DNA of 64,000 bases from a candidate division WOR-1 bacterium RIFOXYB2_FULL_46_45 (GTDB taxonomy: Bacteria > Margulisbacteria > WOR-1 > XYC2-FULL-46-14). Where the stretch lies: assembly GCA_001771585.1 (NCBI GenBank), contig MEUE01000001.1, positions 412,744 through 476,743 of the forward strand, read 5' to 3'. The stretch's first letter is position 1. Each line of letters begins with the position of its first letter. Positions 9,029-16,056 of the stretch are shown here, piece by piece. The notes below the pieces were generated by a model. The model saw only the letters and a program-made list of their open reading frames with translations. It was not told where the DNA came from and did no database searches. The position numbers and the translations under genes were made by a program.

Positions 9029-9786
9029 TCTTTCTCCCTCACTTCGATATTCCTGATCGACGTCCCCACATATTTTAAAAAGACCTCTTCCAGGGTAGCT
9101 TCTCCCGCCGCCCTTTTCAGATTTTCGGGAGTATCCAACGCAACAATTTTTCCGTGGTCAATTATGGCGATCCGGTCGCACAGGTAGTCGGCCTCTTCCA
9201 TATAATGGGTGGTTAGGATAATTGAAATGTCGCTCTCGTGCGTCAGTTTTCTTATATAATCCCAAATCAAGCGCCTGGTTTGGGAATCAAGCCCGAGGGT
9301 CGGCTCATCGAGGAATAAAACTTTCGGCTTTTGGATCAGTCCGCGGGCGATCTCCAGCCGCCGCTTCATCCCTCCCGAATAGTTGCGGACCAGAACCTCC
9401 GCTTTTTCGGAAAGCTCAACCAGCGACAAGAAATAATCGATCCGCTCTTTTCTGGTCTTGGCATCCACTCCGTACATCATGGCGTGGAACTCCAAATTCT
9501 CGCGGCCGGTCAGGCGGGAGTCAAGGGCCGGTTCCTGGAAAACCATTCCGATATTGCGGCGGACATTGGCTTTGTCTTTGGTAACGTCAAAGCCGGCGAC
9601 AAAGGCGGAACCGGAGGTCGGCTGAAGGAGAGTTGAGAGGATATTGAGCGTCGTCGTCTTCCCCGCCCCGTTCGGCCCCAAAAGGCCAAAGCACTCCCCT
9701 TTTTTTACTTCAAAGGAGATCCCGTCAACGGCAACAACGTCCCGGTTGAACTTTTTAACCAGGTCCTTTATTTCGATGGAGTTCAT
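9022..9786 (-). CDS. ABC transporter ATP-binding protein (DrrA/CcmA-like)
   Basis: A 254-aa ATPase with Walker A GLLGPNGAGKTTTLNIL, Q-loop VFQEPALD, signature YSGGMKRRLEIARGL, Walker B VLFLDEPTLGLD and H-loop LTTHYMEEADYL. The C-terminal extension LEEVFLKYVG is characteristic of the DrrA-like drug or polysaccharide exporter ATPases. It is the first gene of the minus operon and starts close to two TATAAT-like hexamers with no Shine-Dalgarno sequence. It pairs with the ABC-2 permease immediately downstream. Confidence 0.93.
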   Translation of the reverse strand: MNSIEIKDLVKKFNRDVVAVDGISFEVKKGECFGLLGPNGAGKTTTLNILSTLLQPTSGSAFVAGFDVTKDKANVRRNIGMVFQEPALDSRLTGRENLEFHAMMYGVDAKTRKERIDYFLSLVELSEKAEVLVRNYSGGMKRRLEIARGLIQKPKVLFLDEPTLGLDSQTRRLIWDYIRKLTHESDISIILTTHYMEEADYLCDRIAIIDHGKIVALDTPENLKRAAGEATLEEVFLKYVGTSIRNIEVREKEW

Positions 9787-9791
9787 TGTGT

Positions 9792-9808
9792 ATTATAGTA
9801 TTATAACA
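9792..9808 (-). promoter_or_regulatory. Extended -10 promoter(s) for the ABC exporter operon
   Basis: Reading on the minus strand, TGTTATAAT (13 nt from the ATG) is followed by a second TATAAT (5 nt from the ATG). No ribosome site lies between, consistent with a leaderless or nearly leaderless mRNA starting at the ATP-binding protein gene. Confidence 0.5.
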
Positions 9809-9841
9809 GGTTTTATAACTATTCAGGATAATTGCGATTCG

Positions 9842-12262
9842 CTACTTCATCTCTGTTTCAACATAATCGCCATCTTTTTTTTCAACTTTCAGCAACTGCC
9901 CGTTGGGAAAAACAACCAGATAGGCGCGATTGCCTCCATATCCTGCAAACAATCCCGCATCAACATTTATTCTAGTAAGGCCAAGTGTACCCTGAATTGC
10001 CTCTTGTCTTGAACTTGGAGGAGTGTGCGCAAAGATACTGCGATATCCCAACAAACCAATTCCTTCATTCTGTGATGGATCGCTTCCATCTTCCCAAAAA
10101 ATACCTCCCACATAGTTTTCGCCACCTCTAGCATGAGGAGCCCCAAAAATAGGATGCTGATAATCGGATTGGGCAACCGCGTTCCGGAAAATTTCATTAA
10201 TTCTATCCGCAACATCCTGCAATGATACTTCGTTTATAGCAACCCCTTTCTTTATATTTAGTATTAATCTCTCTGCGTTAATTTCATTTTTCAACAATTG
10301 AAATAACGGCAACCTTAGCTCCGCGTGGGTATAAATATTATTGCCTTGCACATAAGCGGCTAAAACTTCTCTTCCCGTAATGTCTTCTTGTAACTCTTGC
10401 AAAATCCTTTCCGCTTGATCTAATGGAAAGTTAACATATCTTCTGTTTCCTTCCAAAAGCAACTGTTCATGATTGCCCCAAAGACGGATTACCCGCTGAT
10501 TGGAATTAACGTTAGACTGCAAATTTCTTAAAAAGCCAAAGGCCTCTACCGATTTTGGCCCCCGATCAATCACATCCCCCATTTGCACCAGGGTAAATCC
10601 CCCTCGCGACTGAAGCACTCCTTCTCTTGTCAAAAGCTCTCTAAAACCATCAAATTCTCCATGTATATCCCCGATTGCCACAACTCTTTCCCCCCATCTA
10701 TCCGCTTTCAGTCCATTTTGAGAAATCATAACAGCAGGGACTCCTTGCGCAGGAGTAACCAGTGATTCTCTTATTGTGTCCGCTCCGGATAATTGATCAA
10801 AAGATTTTGGATCAACAGCAATTTTTAAGCCGTCAACAAAAGAAGTGATTGTTACTTTTTCTCCCTCCCTTAAAACCGAAAAACAATCAAAAGGAAAAGA
10901 AACAGGCAAAACAAACCTTGAGGCATCAATCTTGTGCGCTCCGATAACAACCTCCACTGCTTCATATACCCCTTTGAACTCGTTTTCTTCTCCCAGCAGA
11001 AACATTTTATTGCTGTCCGGATAAAAAACCAATCGAAAATGTTTACCGGCATATTCAATGGCTAAAGAGGTTACGCCATTCTCAAACGACACCGATCTCT
11101 TATCATTTTTATCTAAAACATAACTAGTTCCCGCCCTCAATTCTATTGGCTCACACATAGAAGCTAAATCAGCAAGAGTTGTCCCGCCAAATATCGTATC
11201 AAATGGACCAACCCTTCTTTGCGTAACAAATGGCAATGTTGTTTTTGCATCTAAATCATCTGGCAAAGGCAAAGACAATTCCTCTTCCGGAAGTATTTCT
11301 ACATTATGATCACCGTCCCCAAAGTTAAGTCCCGCCAAGTAATCCACAAAAACAGAAGGATCTATTGAAATTGAAATTGTAGGATTCTCATCATAAAGCC
11401 GTCCGGAACCTAAAACAGCGGGCGGAACTATTGGAGGAGAAATTATAGGAGGAGCCGCTTTTTGGGTGACTGGACACAAGAAATATCCATCTGATTGCGG
11501 TACAAAACCACCGGCAACCGGATTCTTTGAAAAACCCGGTTCAACTACAATCGGCAGCCAAACGGGAACGCATTCTGTTTTATGTCTCCCTAAATTAAAA
11601 AGAACAATATCTCCCGGCAGTAAAACCGTCCCCGCATGTCCTTCTGTCCCATGAAGATCAACCTCCGTCTCAAAATTTGTTCCTTCAAGCCTCCATTCAT
11701 CTATTTTATATTGATCTTTATCTCCCTCTTTATTTAAAAGATGAAACCTCCCTGCCCCCACCCGATACGCCCTTGTTGCATCTGTCCCCTCCTGCGCAAT
11801 AATAATTTTGGTTCCATTGGCTTGCCGGCGGACAACCAAAACACTTTGAGTGCCAACAACCTTTAAGCGCAAGCTTCCGGGAGTTTCTGTTTCAGGGCCA
11901 TCCATATCAAAAGCCGCATGATCACCAGCAAGAATGTCTCCGGCAATTCTGCTAGCCAATTTGCTTGTTTGTATTTTAACTCCATTTGTTCCAAAGGTTC
12001 CAACCCATCTTGTTTTAGCCGGATCAAATGAAACTTCTTCTCCAAAAACACCCAGATTAAAAGGTTCCGCGGAACGATAATCTGTCCCCATCATGGTTCC
12101 ATGTTCCATAGCACTTCTTCCCACTATTCTTTCCAAAAAACCTGACGGGGGTGCATCCGAAGATCTGTTAAAGGTCACTAAATCTCTTACTTTAAACGCT
12201 GGGGTTGAAGAGACACTTCTTCCGGGAAAAGATAAAACGCGGGGCACTCTCGCTATCGTCAT
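9842..12262 (-). CDS. Large protein with C-terminal PPP-type metallophosphoesterase domain
   Basis: An 806-aa protein. The last ~280 residues contain the metallophosphoesterase motifs in order: VVAIGDIHGEFDGF (about 530), LVQMGDVIDRGPKS (about 563), RLWGNHEQLL (about 597), a later THAELRLPL, and IFAHTPPSS. This arrangement fits a PPP-like (bacterial Ser/Thr or nucleotide) phosphatase. The first ~520 residues are beta-rich with a proline-rich linker near residues 265-280, and match nothing I recognise. Residues 1-26 lack acidic residues and are rich in Ser, Arg and Pro. No Sec signal peptide is seen. GAGGAGG lies 7 nt before the ATG. The gene looks AT-richer than its neighbours and has the sigma28-like promoter described separately. 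Confidence 0.8.
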   Translation of the reverse strand: MTIARVPRVLSFPGRSVSSTPAFKVRDLVTFNRSSDAPPSGFLERIVGRSAMEHGTMMGTDYRSAEPFNLGVFGEEVSFDPAKTRWVGTFGTNGVKIQTSKLASRIAGDILAGDHAAFDMDGPETETPGSLRLKVVGTQSVLVVRRQANGTKIIIAQEGTDATRAYRVGAGRFHLLNKEGDKDQYKIDEWRLEGTNFETEVDLHGTEGHAGTVLLPGDIVLFNLGRHKTECVPVWLPIVVEPGFSKNPVAGGFVPQSDGYFLCPVTQKAAPPIISPPIVPPAVLGSGRLYDENPTISISIDPSVFVDYLAGLNFGDGDHNVEILPEEELSLPLPDDLDAKTTLPFVTQRRVGPFDTIFGGTTLADLASMCEPIELRAGTSYVLDKNDKRSVSFENGVTSLAIEYAGKHFRLVFYPDSNKMFLLGEENEFKGVYEAVEVVIGAHKIDASRFVLPVSFPFDCFSVLREGEKVTITSFVDGLKIAVDPKSFDQLSGADTIRESLVTPAQGVPAVMISQNGLKADRWGERVVAIGDIHGEFDGFRELLTREGVLQSRGGFTLVQMGDVIDRGPKSVEAFGFLRNLQSNVNSNQRVIRLWGNHEQLLLEGNRRYVNFPLDQAERILQELQEDITGREVLAAYVQGNNIYTHAELRLPLFQLLKNEINAERLILNIKKGVAINEVSLQDVADRINEIFRNAVAQSDYQHPIFGAPHARGGENYVGGIFWEDGSDPSQNEGIGLLGYRSIFAHTPPSSRQEAIQGTLGLTRINVDAGLFAGYGGNRAYLVVFPNGQLLKVEKKDGDYVETEMK

Positions 12263-12308
12263 TAAAAATCCTCCTCATTATTTACTGTCTATATACCGAA
12301 TCTATATA

Positions 12309-12337
12309 TATATCGTAAGAATGAGGAGGAAATTTCA
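12309..12337 (-). promoter_or_regulatory. Sigma28-like promoter (TGAAATTT ... ACGATATA)
   Basis: On the minus strand TGAAATTT (12330-12337) is followed by GAAA-N16-ACGATATA, with the -10 at 12309-12316. The start codon of the 806-aa phosphoesterase gene lies about 45 nt downstream. One of seven such sites in the window. Confidence 0.6.
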
Positions 12338-12338
12338 C

Positions 12339-12509
12339 TTATTCGTCGCCGGGTTTGGAGTTTTCGGCTAAGAACTTTTTAATGTCTTCCAGGTGTTCCA
12401 TGATCTTCTTGGCCTTGCCGACCCCAAACGAAAAAGGAAAACGGTCGTCGTCCCCGTACTTCAACACCAAAAGCGGCTTACCTTTAAATTCCGATCTTTC
12501 TGCTACCAT
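12339..12509 (-). CDS. Small conserved protein (56 aa), not in the ORF track
   Basis: A 56-codon minus-strand ORF translates as MVAERSEFKGKPLLVLKYGD... and continues DRFPFSFGVGKAKKIMEHL before ending SKPGDE. The pattern 'FKGKPLL.L...dd.fPFsFG..KAK.I' looks like a short conserved bacterial protein of unknown function, and it is too regular to be chance. It has AAGGAG upstream and a strong promoter, TTGGCA-N17-TAGAAT. Its stop codon abuts the sigma28-like promoter of the downstream phosphoesterase gene, so that promoter lies just outside its 3' end. Function is unknown. Confidence 0.75.
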   Translation of the reverse strand: MVAERSEFKGKPLLVLKYGDDDRFPFSFGVGKAKKIMEHLEDIKKFLAENSKPGDE

Positions 12510-12536
12510 ATTTATTTCACGCTCCTTATAGAATTG

Positions 12537-12565
12537 ATTCTAGCAGAAAAAAATCCGTTTGCCAA
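12537..12565 (-). promoter_or_regulatory. Sigma70-type promoter TTGGCA-N17-TAGAAT for the 56-aa gene
   Basis: On the minus strand TTGGCA (12560-12565) and TAGAAT (12537-12542, preceded by TGC) are separated by exactly 17 nt. The start codon of the 56-aa gene follows 27 nt downstream, after an AAGGAG ribosome site. Confidence 0.65.
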
Positions 12566-12606
12566 CCGAACCCCCTTCCCTTCCGCCCCTCCGCCCCAAA
12601 GGCGAA

Positions 12607-12660
12607 GGCGCAGGCATAGGCATAGGAAGGCCTTACCTATGCCTGCGCCTGTGCCTATGC
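12607..12660. repeat. Palindromic GGCATA/GGCGCA repeat block
   Basis: GGCGCAGGCATAGG (12607-12620) has its perfect reverse complement at 12636-12649, separated by 15 nt that themselves contain AAGGCCTT. Further GGCATA/GGCACA hexamers extend the block. It lies in the 215-nt spacer between two divergent promoters (the 56-aa gene and glgP). It resembles a REP-type element; no T-run follows that would make it a clear terminator. Confidence 0.6.
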
Positions 12661-12686
12661 CTTAATTTGTATCACATTTTTTCTTC

Positions 12687-12715
12687 TTGCTTATCAAGAT
12701 TAATTATTTTAGAAT
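12687..12715 (+). promoter_or_regulatory. Promoter TTGCTT-N17-TAGAAT of the glucan phosphorylase gene
   Basis: TTGCTT (12687-12692) and TAGAAT (12710-12715) are 17 nt apart. The ATG at 12725 is only 9 nt beyond the -10 and has no Shine-Dalgarno sequence, so the transcript should be leaderless or nearly so. Confidence 0.6.
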
Positions 12716-12724
12716 AGTCACAGC

Positions 12725-14638
12725 ATGGAAAAAGATTTTTTTGGGTTTCCACTTGTCCCGATCAACGAAGCGGAAGAACGCTTAAAAGCCAAAGCCACCA
12801 GGGGAATCGCCTATTTTTCGATGGAGTTCGGGTTGGCGCCAAGTTTTTATAACACCTTTAAACCCGGCGCGAAAGTTTCACCGCTTAATATCTCAACCGG
12901 CCATGAGGTCTTTTCCAATATGAAGGATATGGATTACTATCACCTTTTGCCGGTCAAAAATTTAATCGACCTGCCGATCTACAGCGGCGGCCTGGGGGTT
13001 CTGGCGGGAGACGCGCTCAAATCGTCCGCGGACCTGGGGCTCCCGTTGGCGGGGATTGGAATCCTTTGGCACAAAGGGTATTTTCACCAAAAATTCTGGT
13101 TCCGTTCCGGAGGCCAGATCCCGGAAGAGACCACCTGGGATCCCGATTCATATCCCGGACTGATTCGCCTGAAGCCGACGGTTGAAATAACCCTAAGCGG
13201 CCAAAAGCTGATCTTAAATCTCTGGAAATATTATGTCTTTTCTTACGACCGTAAAAAAGTTGTGCCTCTGATACTTCTGGATGCCAACACCGATGAAAAC
13301 CCCGAATATTTTAGGGAGCTGACCGACCAGCTTTACCGCTCAACCAACAACTGGATCAAGATCGCGCAACGGATGATTTTGGGGATCGGCGGGGTTAAGG
13401 CGCTTGACACGCTCGGCTATTCGATTGCGACCTATCATCTAAACGAAGGACACGCCGCTTTCGCGGCGGTAGAAAAGCGGGAAGGGACCTTCTCCTACAC
13501 CTGCCACACTCCGGTTGAAGCGGGACACGACCGTTTTGATTTGCAGGAATTGGAGGCGGCGCTCGGGAAAGACGGGACCGATTTTATCAGGAAGTACGGG
13601 CGGGACGAAAAGCACCACAACCTGGCCAACTTAACCGTTTTGGCTTTAAACCGGAGCGGAAAAGCAAATACCGTTTCCAAAAAACATAACGACGTAACCC
13701 ATCTGCAGTTTCCCAATCACAAAACAAAGATCGACAATGTCACCAACGGGGTCCACACTTTTACCTGGATTTCGGAACCGATTTCTAATTTGTTAAAAAA
13801 ATATAAAGAGAAGATCGGCGACTGGGAAGCGAACCCGAAACTCCTGCTCAAAACCGAATATTTGAAGAACGACCCGGAATTTCGCAAGGAGCTCTGGCAG
13901 GCACATTTAAAGAACAAGGAACACCTGGCAAAATTACTGAAACATTGGTTTTTTGAAAAAGATGTTTTTACGATCGCTTGGGCAAGGAGGATCGCCATCT
14001 ACAAGCGGCCGGGGCTTTTGCTGGAGGAGACGAGCCATTTGATCGATATCGCCAAAAAGTACGGCCCGCTCCAGATTGTGATTGCCGGCAAGGCCCACCC
14101 CGCCGATGTCCCCGCCTCCCTCCACATGGACCAGATGCTGGAAAAGATCAATTTCCTAAACGGGGAACGAAAATATTTGCGGATCTGTTTTTTGGAAAAT
14201 TATGATACCTCTTTCGCCCGGTTTTTAACCGGTTCGGTTGATGTCTGGCTCAACAACCCGCTCCCCCCGTTTGAGGCCTCCGGAACCAGCGGGATGAAGG
14301 CGATTGTAAACGGGGTCCTGCAGTTGAGCACGCTCGACGGTTGGATTGTGGAAGCGGCCGATAAAAACATCGGGAAGATTTTCGGTTATACCCCAAAAGA
14401 AGGCGAGATCGGCCAGGAGACCAATCTCCGGCTGAAAGAAGACTCAAAAGAACTTTACAAAAACCTGGACGACCTGGTCCATTTATATTATGGGACGGCG
14501 GAAGGCAAAATCAGCCTCAACGAATCGGGCTGGATCGATATGATGATCAACTGCATTTCCCAGGCCGGCGTCTTCAATACCCACCGGATGATTGAAGAGT
14601 ATAATGAGAAGATTTGGGAATCCTCAAAACAACCCTGA
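12725..14638 (+). CDS. glgP: Alpha-glucan (glycogen/starch) phosphorylase, short type
   Basis: A 637-aa GT35-family phosphorylase that releases glucose 1-phosphate from alpha-1,4-glucans. IAYFSMEFGLAPSF and LPIYSGGLGVLAGDALKSSADLG are the N-terminal active-site motifs. NEGHAAFA near residue 240, NGVHTFTWIS, and the PLP site NPLPPFEASGTSGMKAIVNG follow, the Lys of SGMKA being the cofactor ligand. Length matches the short TIGR02094-like subfamily rather than the ~800-aa classical enzyme, with a reduced N-terminal region. It is a single plus-strand gene with its own promoter, implying glycogen or storage glucan turnover. Confidence 0.93.
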   Translation: MEKDFFGFPLVPINEAEERLKAKATRGIAYFSMEFGLAPSFYNTFKPGAKVSPLNISTGHEVFSNMKDMDYYHLLPVKNLIDLPIYSGGLGVLAGDALKSSADLGLPLAGIGILWHKGYFHQKFWFRSGGQIPEETTWDPDSYPGLIRLKPTVEITLSGQKLILNLWKYYVFSYDRKKVVPLILLDANTDENPEYFRELTDQLYRSTNNWIKIAQRMILGIGGVKALDTLGYSIATYHLNEGHAAFAAVEKREGTFSYTCHTPVEAGHDRFDLQELEAALGKDGTDFIRKYGRDEKHHNLANLTVLALNRSGKANTVSKKHNDVTHLQFPNHKTKIDNVTNGVHTFTWISEPISNLLKKYKEKIGDWEANPKLLLKTEYLKNDPEFRKELWQAHLKNKEHLAKLLKHWFFEKDVFTIAWARRIAIYKRPGLLLEETSHLIDIAKKYGPLQIVIAGKAHPADVPASLHMDQMLEKINFLNGERKYLRICFLENYDTSFARFLTGSVDVWLNNPLPPFEASGTSGMKAIVNGVLQLSTLDGWIVEAADKNIGKIFGYTPKEGEIGQETNLRLKEDSKELYKNLDDLVHLYYGTAEGKISLNESGWIDMMINCISQAGVFNTHRMIEEYNEKIWESSKQP

Positions 14639-14660
14639 TCCCTCCCCATCGAAAAACATC

Positions 14661-14690
14661 TGAAATTTCTTGCTGAAACCATAAGATATA
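14661..14690 (+). promoter_or_regulatory. Sigma28-like promoter (TGAAATTT ... AAGATATA), N17 variant
   Basis: TGAAATTT (14661-14668) and AAGATATA (14683-14690) are arranged GAAA-N17-AAGATATA, one base longer than the other sites. The HAD gene start follows within 6-12 nt. It is the weakest member of the promoter family because of the -10 and spacing. Confidence 0.4.
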
Positions 14691-14695
14691 AAAGC

Positions 14696-15556
14696 ATGAG
14701 AATGAGCCAAATAATAAGCCGCCACGATGTGTTTTTAGTTGATAACTACGGTGTCTTGAAAACCGCCAGCGGACCGATTGCAGGAACAAACAAAATCATT
14801 CGCGCAATTCAAGATCAGGGGAAAAGAGCCATTTTACTCTCCAATACTGCGTCGGAATCTCCGCGACATATACAACAAGACCTGGAAACAAAAGGAGTAT
14901 ATCTTGAAGAAAAAGACATAGTAACTTCAGGGATGGTGCTTAAACCTTATTTTTCCCAACATGGATTAGTAGGAAAGCGCATCTTTAATCTTGGCAATGA
15001 CGGTGGCGCGGAATATATCCGTAACGCCGGAGGATCGGTTTTAAGTCGGGAGGCTGTGCTGGCGGATAAAAAACTGGCGGAGGTCGTAGTCGTTACCCGA
15101 CACAAGCTAACCGCAGAATCCGCGAATCTTATCCCTGCGGCGCTAATCGAAGCGGCAATCAACATCTTGCGCTACGGACCTGAAGTACAGGGAATTATTG
15201 CCAATCCGGACAAAACGGTACCGTTAAACAACGCCGAAGTCAGGCTGGGACCGGGTTCAATGGGATTGATAGTTGAAGCCTGTTCCGAACGGCTGCTGGT
15301 TTGGCTCGGCAAGCCCCACCGGCCAATTTACGATTTCGCATTCTCTCTGGTTCCGGATGTACCAAAAGAAAGGATTTTAATGGTGGACGATTCTCTGGAA
15401 TATGGCATCCAGGGCGCTTGCAATGCCGGAATTCAAAGCCTGCTGGTTTTGACCGGCAACACTACAAACCAAGAGCAAATCAAAAGGTCTCCTTTTAAAC
15501 CCAACTACGTGGCAGGGTCTTTTACGTTGGATGCAAAGGTAAACGCTTGGTCTTAA
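14696..15556 (+). CDS. HAD superfamily hydrolase, subfamily IIA (NagD-like)
   Basis: A 286-aa protein. The N-terminal nucleophile motif reads DVFLVDNYGVL, where NagD-like enzymes have D.DG; here D-N-Y replaces the D-x-D, so the second Asp is missing. ILLSNTASES is motif II (Ser/Thr), GLIVEACSERLLVWLGKPHRPIYDFAF supplies the GKP lysine, and ILMVDDSLEYGIQGACNAG is motif IV (DD). IIA members dephosphorylate sugar phosphates or nucleotides. Changing DxD to DNY may alter or abolish phosphatase activity. No Shine-Dalgarno sequence is visible; an ATG 6 nt downstream (14702) is an equally good start. Confidence 0.8.
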   Translation: MRMSQIISRHDVFLVDNYGVLKTASGPIAGTNKIIRAIQDQGKRAILLSNTASESPRHIQQDLETKGVYLEEKDIVTSGMVLKPYFSQHGLVGKRIFNLGNDGGAEYIRNAGGSVLSREAVLADKKLAEVVVVTRHKLTAESANLIPAALIEAAINILRYGPEVQGIIANPDKTVPLNNAEVRLGPGSMGLIVEACSERLLVWLGKPHRPIYDFAFSLVPDVPKERILMVDDSLEYGIQGACNAGIQSLLVLTGNTTNQEQIKRSPFKPNYVAGSFTLDAKVNAWS

Positions 15557-15582
15557 GTTTACTAAAAAAGTCTTTAGTTCCA

Positions 15583-15640
15583 GTTTGAGTCTTTAGTCTT
15601 GAGACCACTACTCAAGACTCACACTATTGCTCAAGACTCA
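15583..15640. repeat. AGTCTTGAG inverted/direct repeats
   Basis: AGTCTTGAG (15595-15603) and CTCAAGACT (15611-15619) form a 9-bp stem with a 7-nt loop; a further CTCAAGACTCA follows at 15630-15640. It lies between the HAD gene and the tRNA-Gln gene (3' side of the tRNA). It could be a transcript-end hairpin, but no adjoining T-run makes that certain. Confidence 0.5.
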
Positions 15641-15711
15641 TTGGGGGACAGGGATTTGAACCCCGATACGCAGCTCCAGAGGCTGCAGTCCTACCGTTAG
15701 ACGATCCCCCA
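15641..15711 (-). tRNA. tRNA-Gln (anticodon CUG)
   Basis: The minus strand folds as a cloverleaf: acceptor TGGGGGA/TCCCCCA, D-arm GTC...GAC, anticodon arm GCAGC-CTCTGGA-GCTGC giving anticodon CTG, and T-arm CGGGG-TTCAAAT-CCCTG. The discriminator is A and no CCA is encoded. U1-A72 is normal for tRNA-Gln. Confidence 0.93.
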
Positions 15712-15792
15712 ACGAAAATAAATTCAAAGTTTAAAACTCAAAGCTAAAAAATAATGTACATTAATTTTGATCTTTACACTTTAAGCTTTGAG

Positions 15793-16038
15793 CTAATAAG
15801 GCAGTCTCCACCACTGTGGTCTAACCACCAGAATATACCCGCCATACAGGATCACAAATACACTGATCCCCAAAAAGATTCTATAGAAAACTGAATCCGG
15901 TTCAAGGAAACGCCTGCGCACCCAGAGGGCGAACAAAAGCGCCAGGATGCCGACAATAACCGCCGCGCCGCCCTTAAAAAGCGGATTCATATTCGTGAAT
16001 TCAATAATCTTTATCCCCAACGCGTGCTTCTCAATCAT
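15793..16038 (-). CDS. Small membrane protein (81 aa), hypothetical
   Basis: Two hydrophobic segments, GGAAVIVGILALLFALWV and IFLGISVFVILYGGYILVV, are joined by a basic RRRF loop. The N-terminus MIEKHALGIKIIEF is short and polar. The start codon is 10 nt downstream of a TATAAT formed by the shared palindrome TATAATTATA, so its transcript should be nearly leaderless. It is divergent from nadB. No family is recognised; an inner-membrane location is the only inference. Confidence 0.65.
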   Translation of the reverse strand: MIEKHALGIKIIEFTNMNPLFKGGAAVIVGILALLFALWVRRRFLEPDSVFYRIFLGISVFVILYGGYILVVRPQWWRLPY

Positions 16039-16044
16039 ATCTGT

Positions 16045-16054
16045 TATAATTATA
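16045..16054. promoter_or_regulatory. Overlapping divergent -10 elements (TATAATTATA)
   Basis: TATAAT on the plus strand (16045-16050, preceded by TGT) ends 6 nt before the nadB ATG. TATAAT on the minus strand (16049-16054) ends 10 nt before the start of the 81-aa gene. The two hexamers overlap by two bases. Confidence 0.55.
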
Positions 16055-16056
16055 GC

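Noticed and set aside
12393-12665. 90-aa plus-strand ORF ending in His/Arg-rich sequence
   Set aside because: It runs antisense to the 56-aa gene and through the GGCATA repeat block, which explains the low-complexity tail.
16024-16056. Upstream in-frame extension of nadB
   Set aside because: The extension contains the promoter hexamer and lacks homology to NadB.
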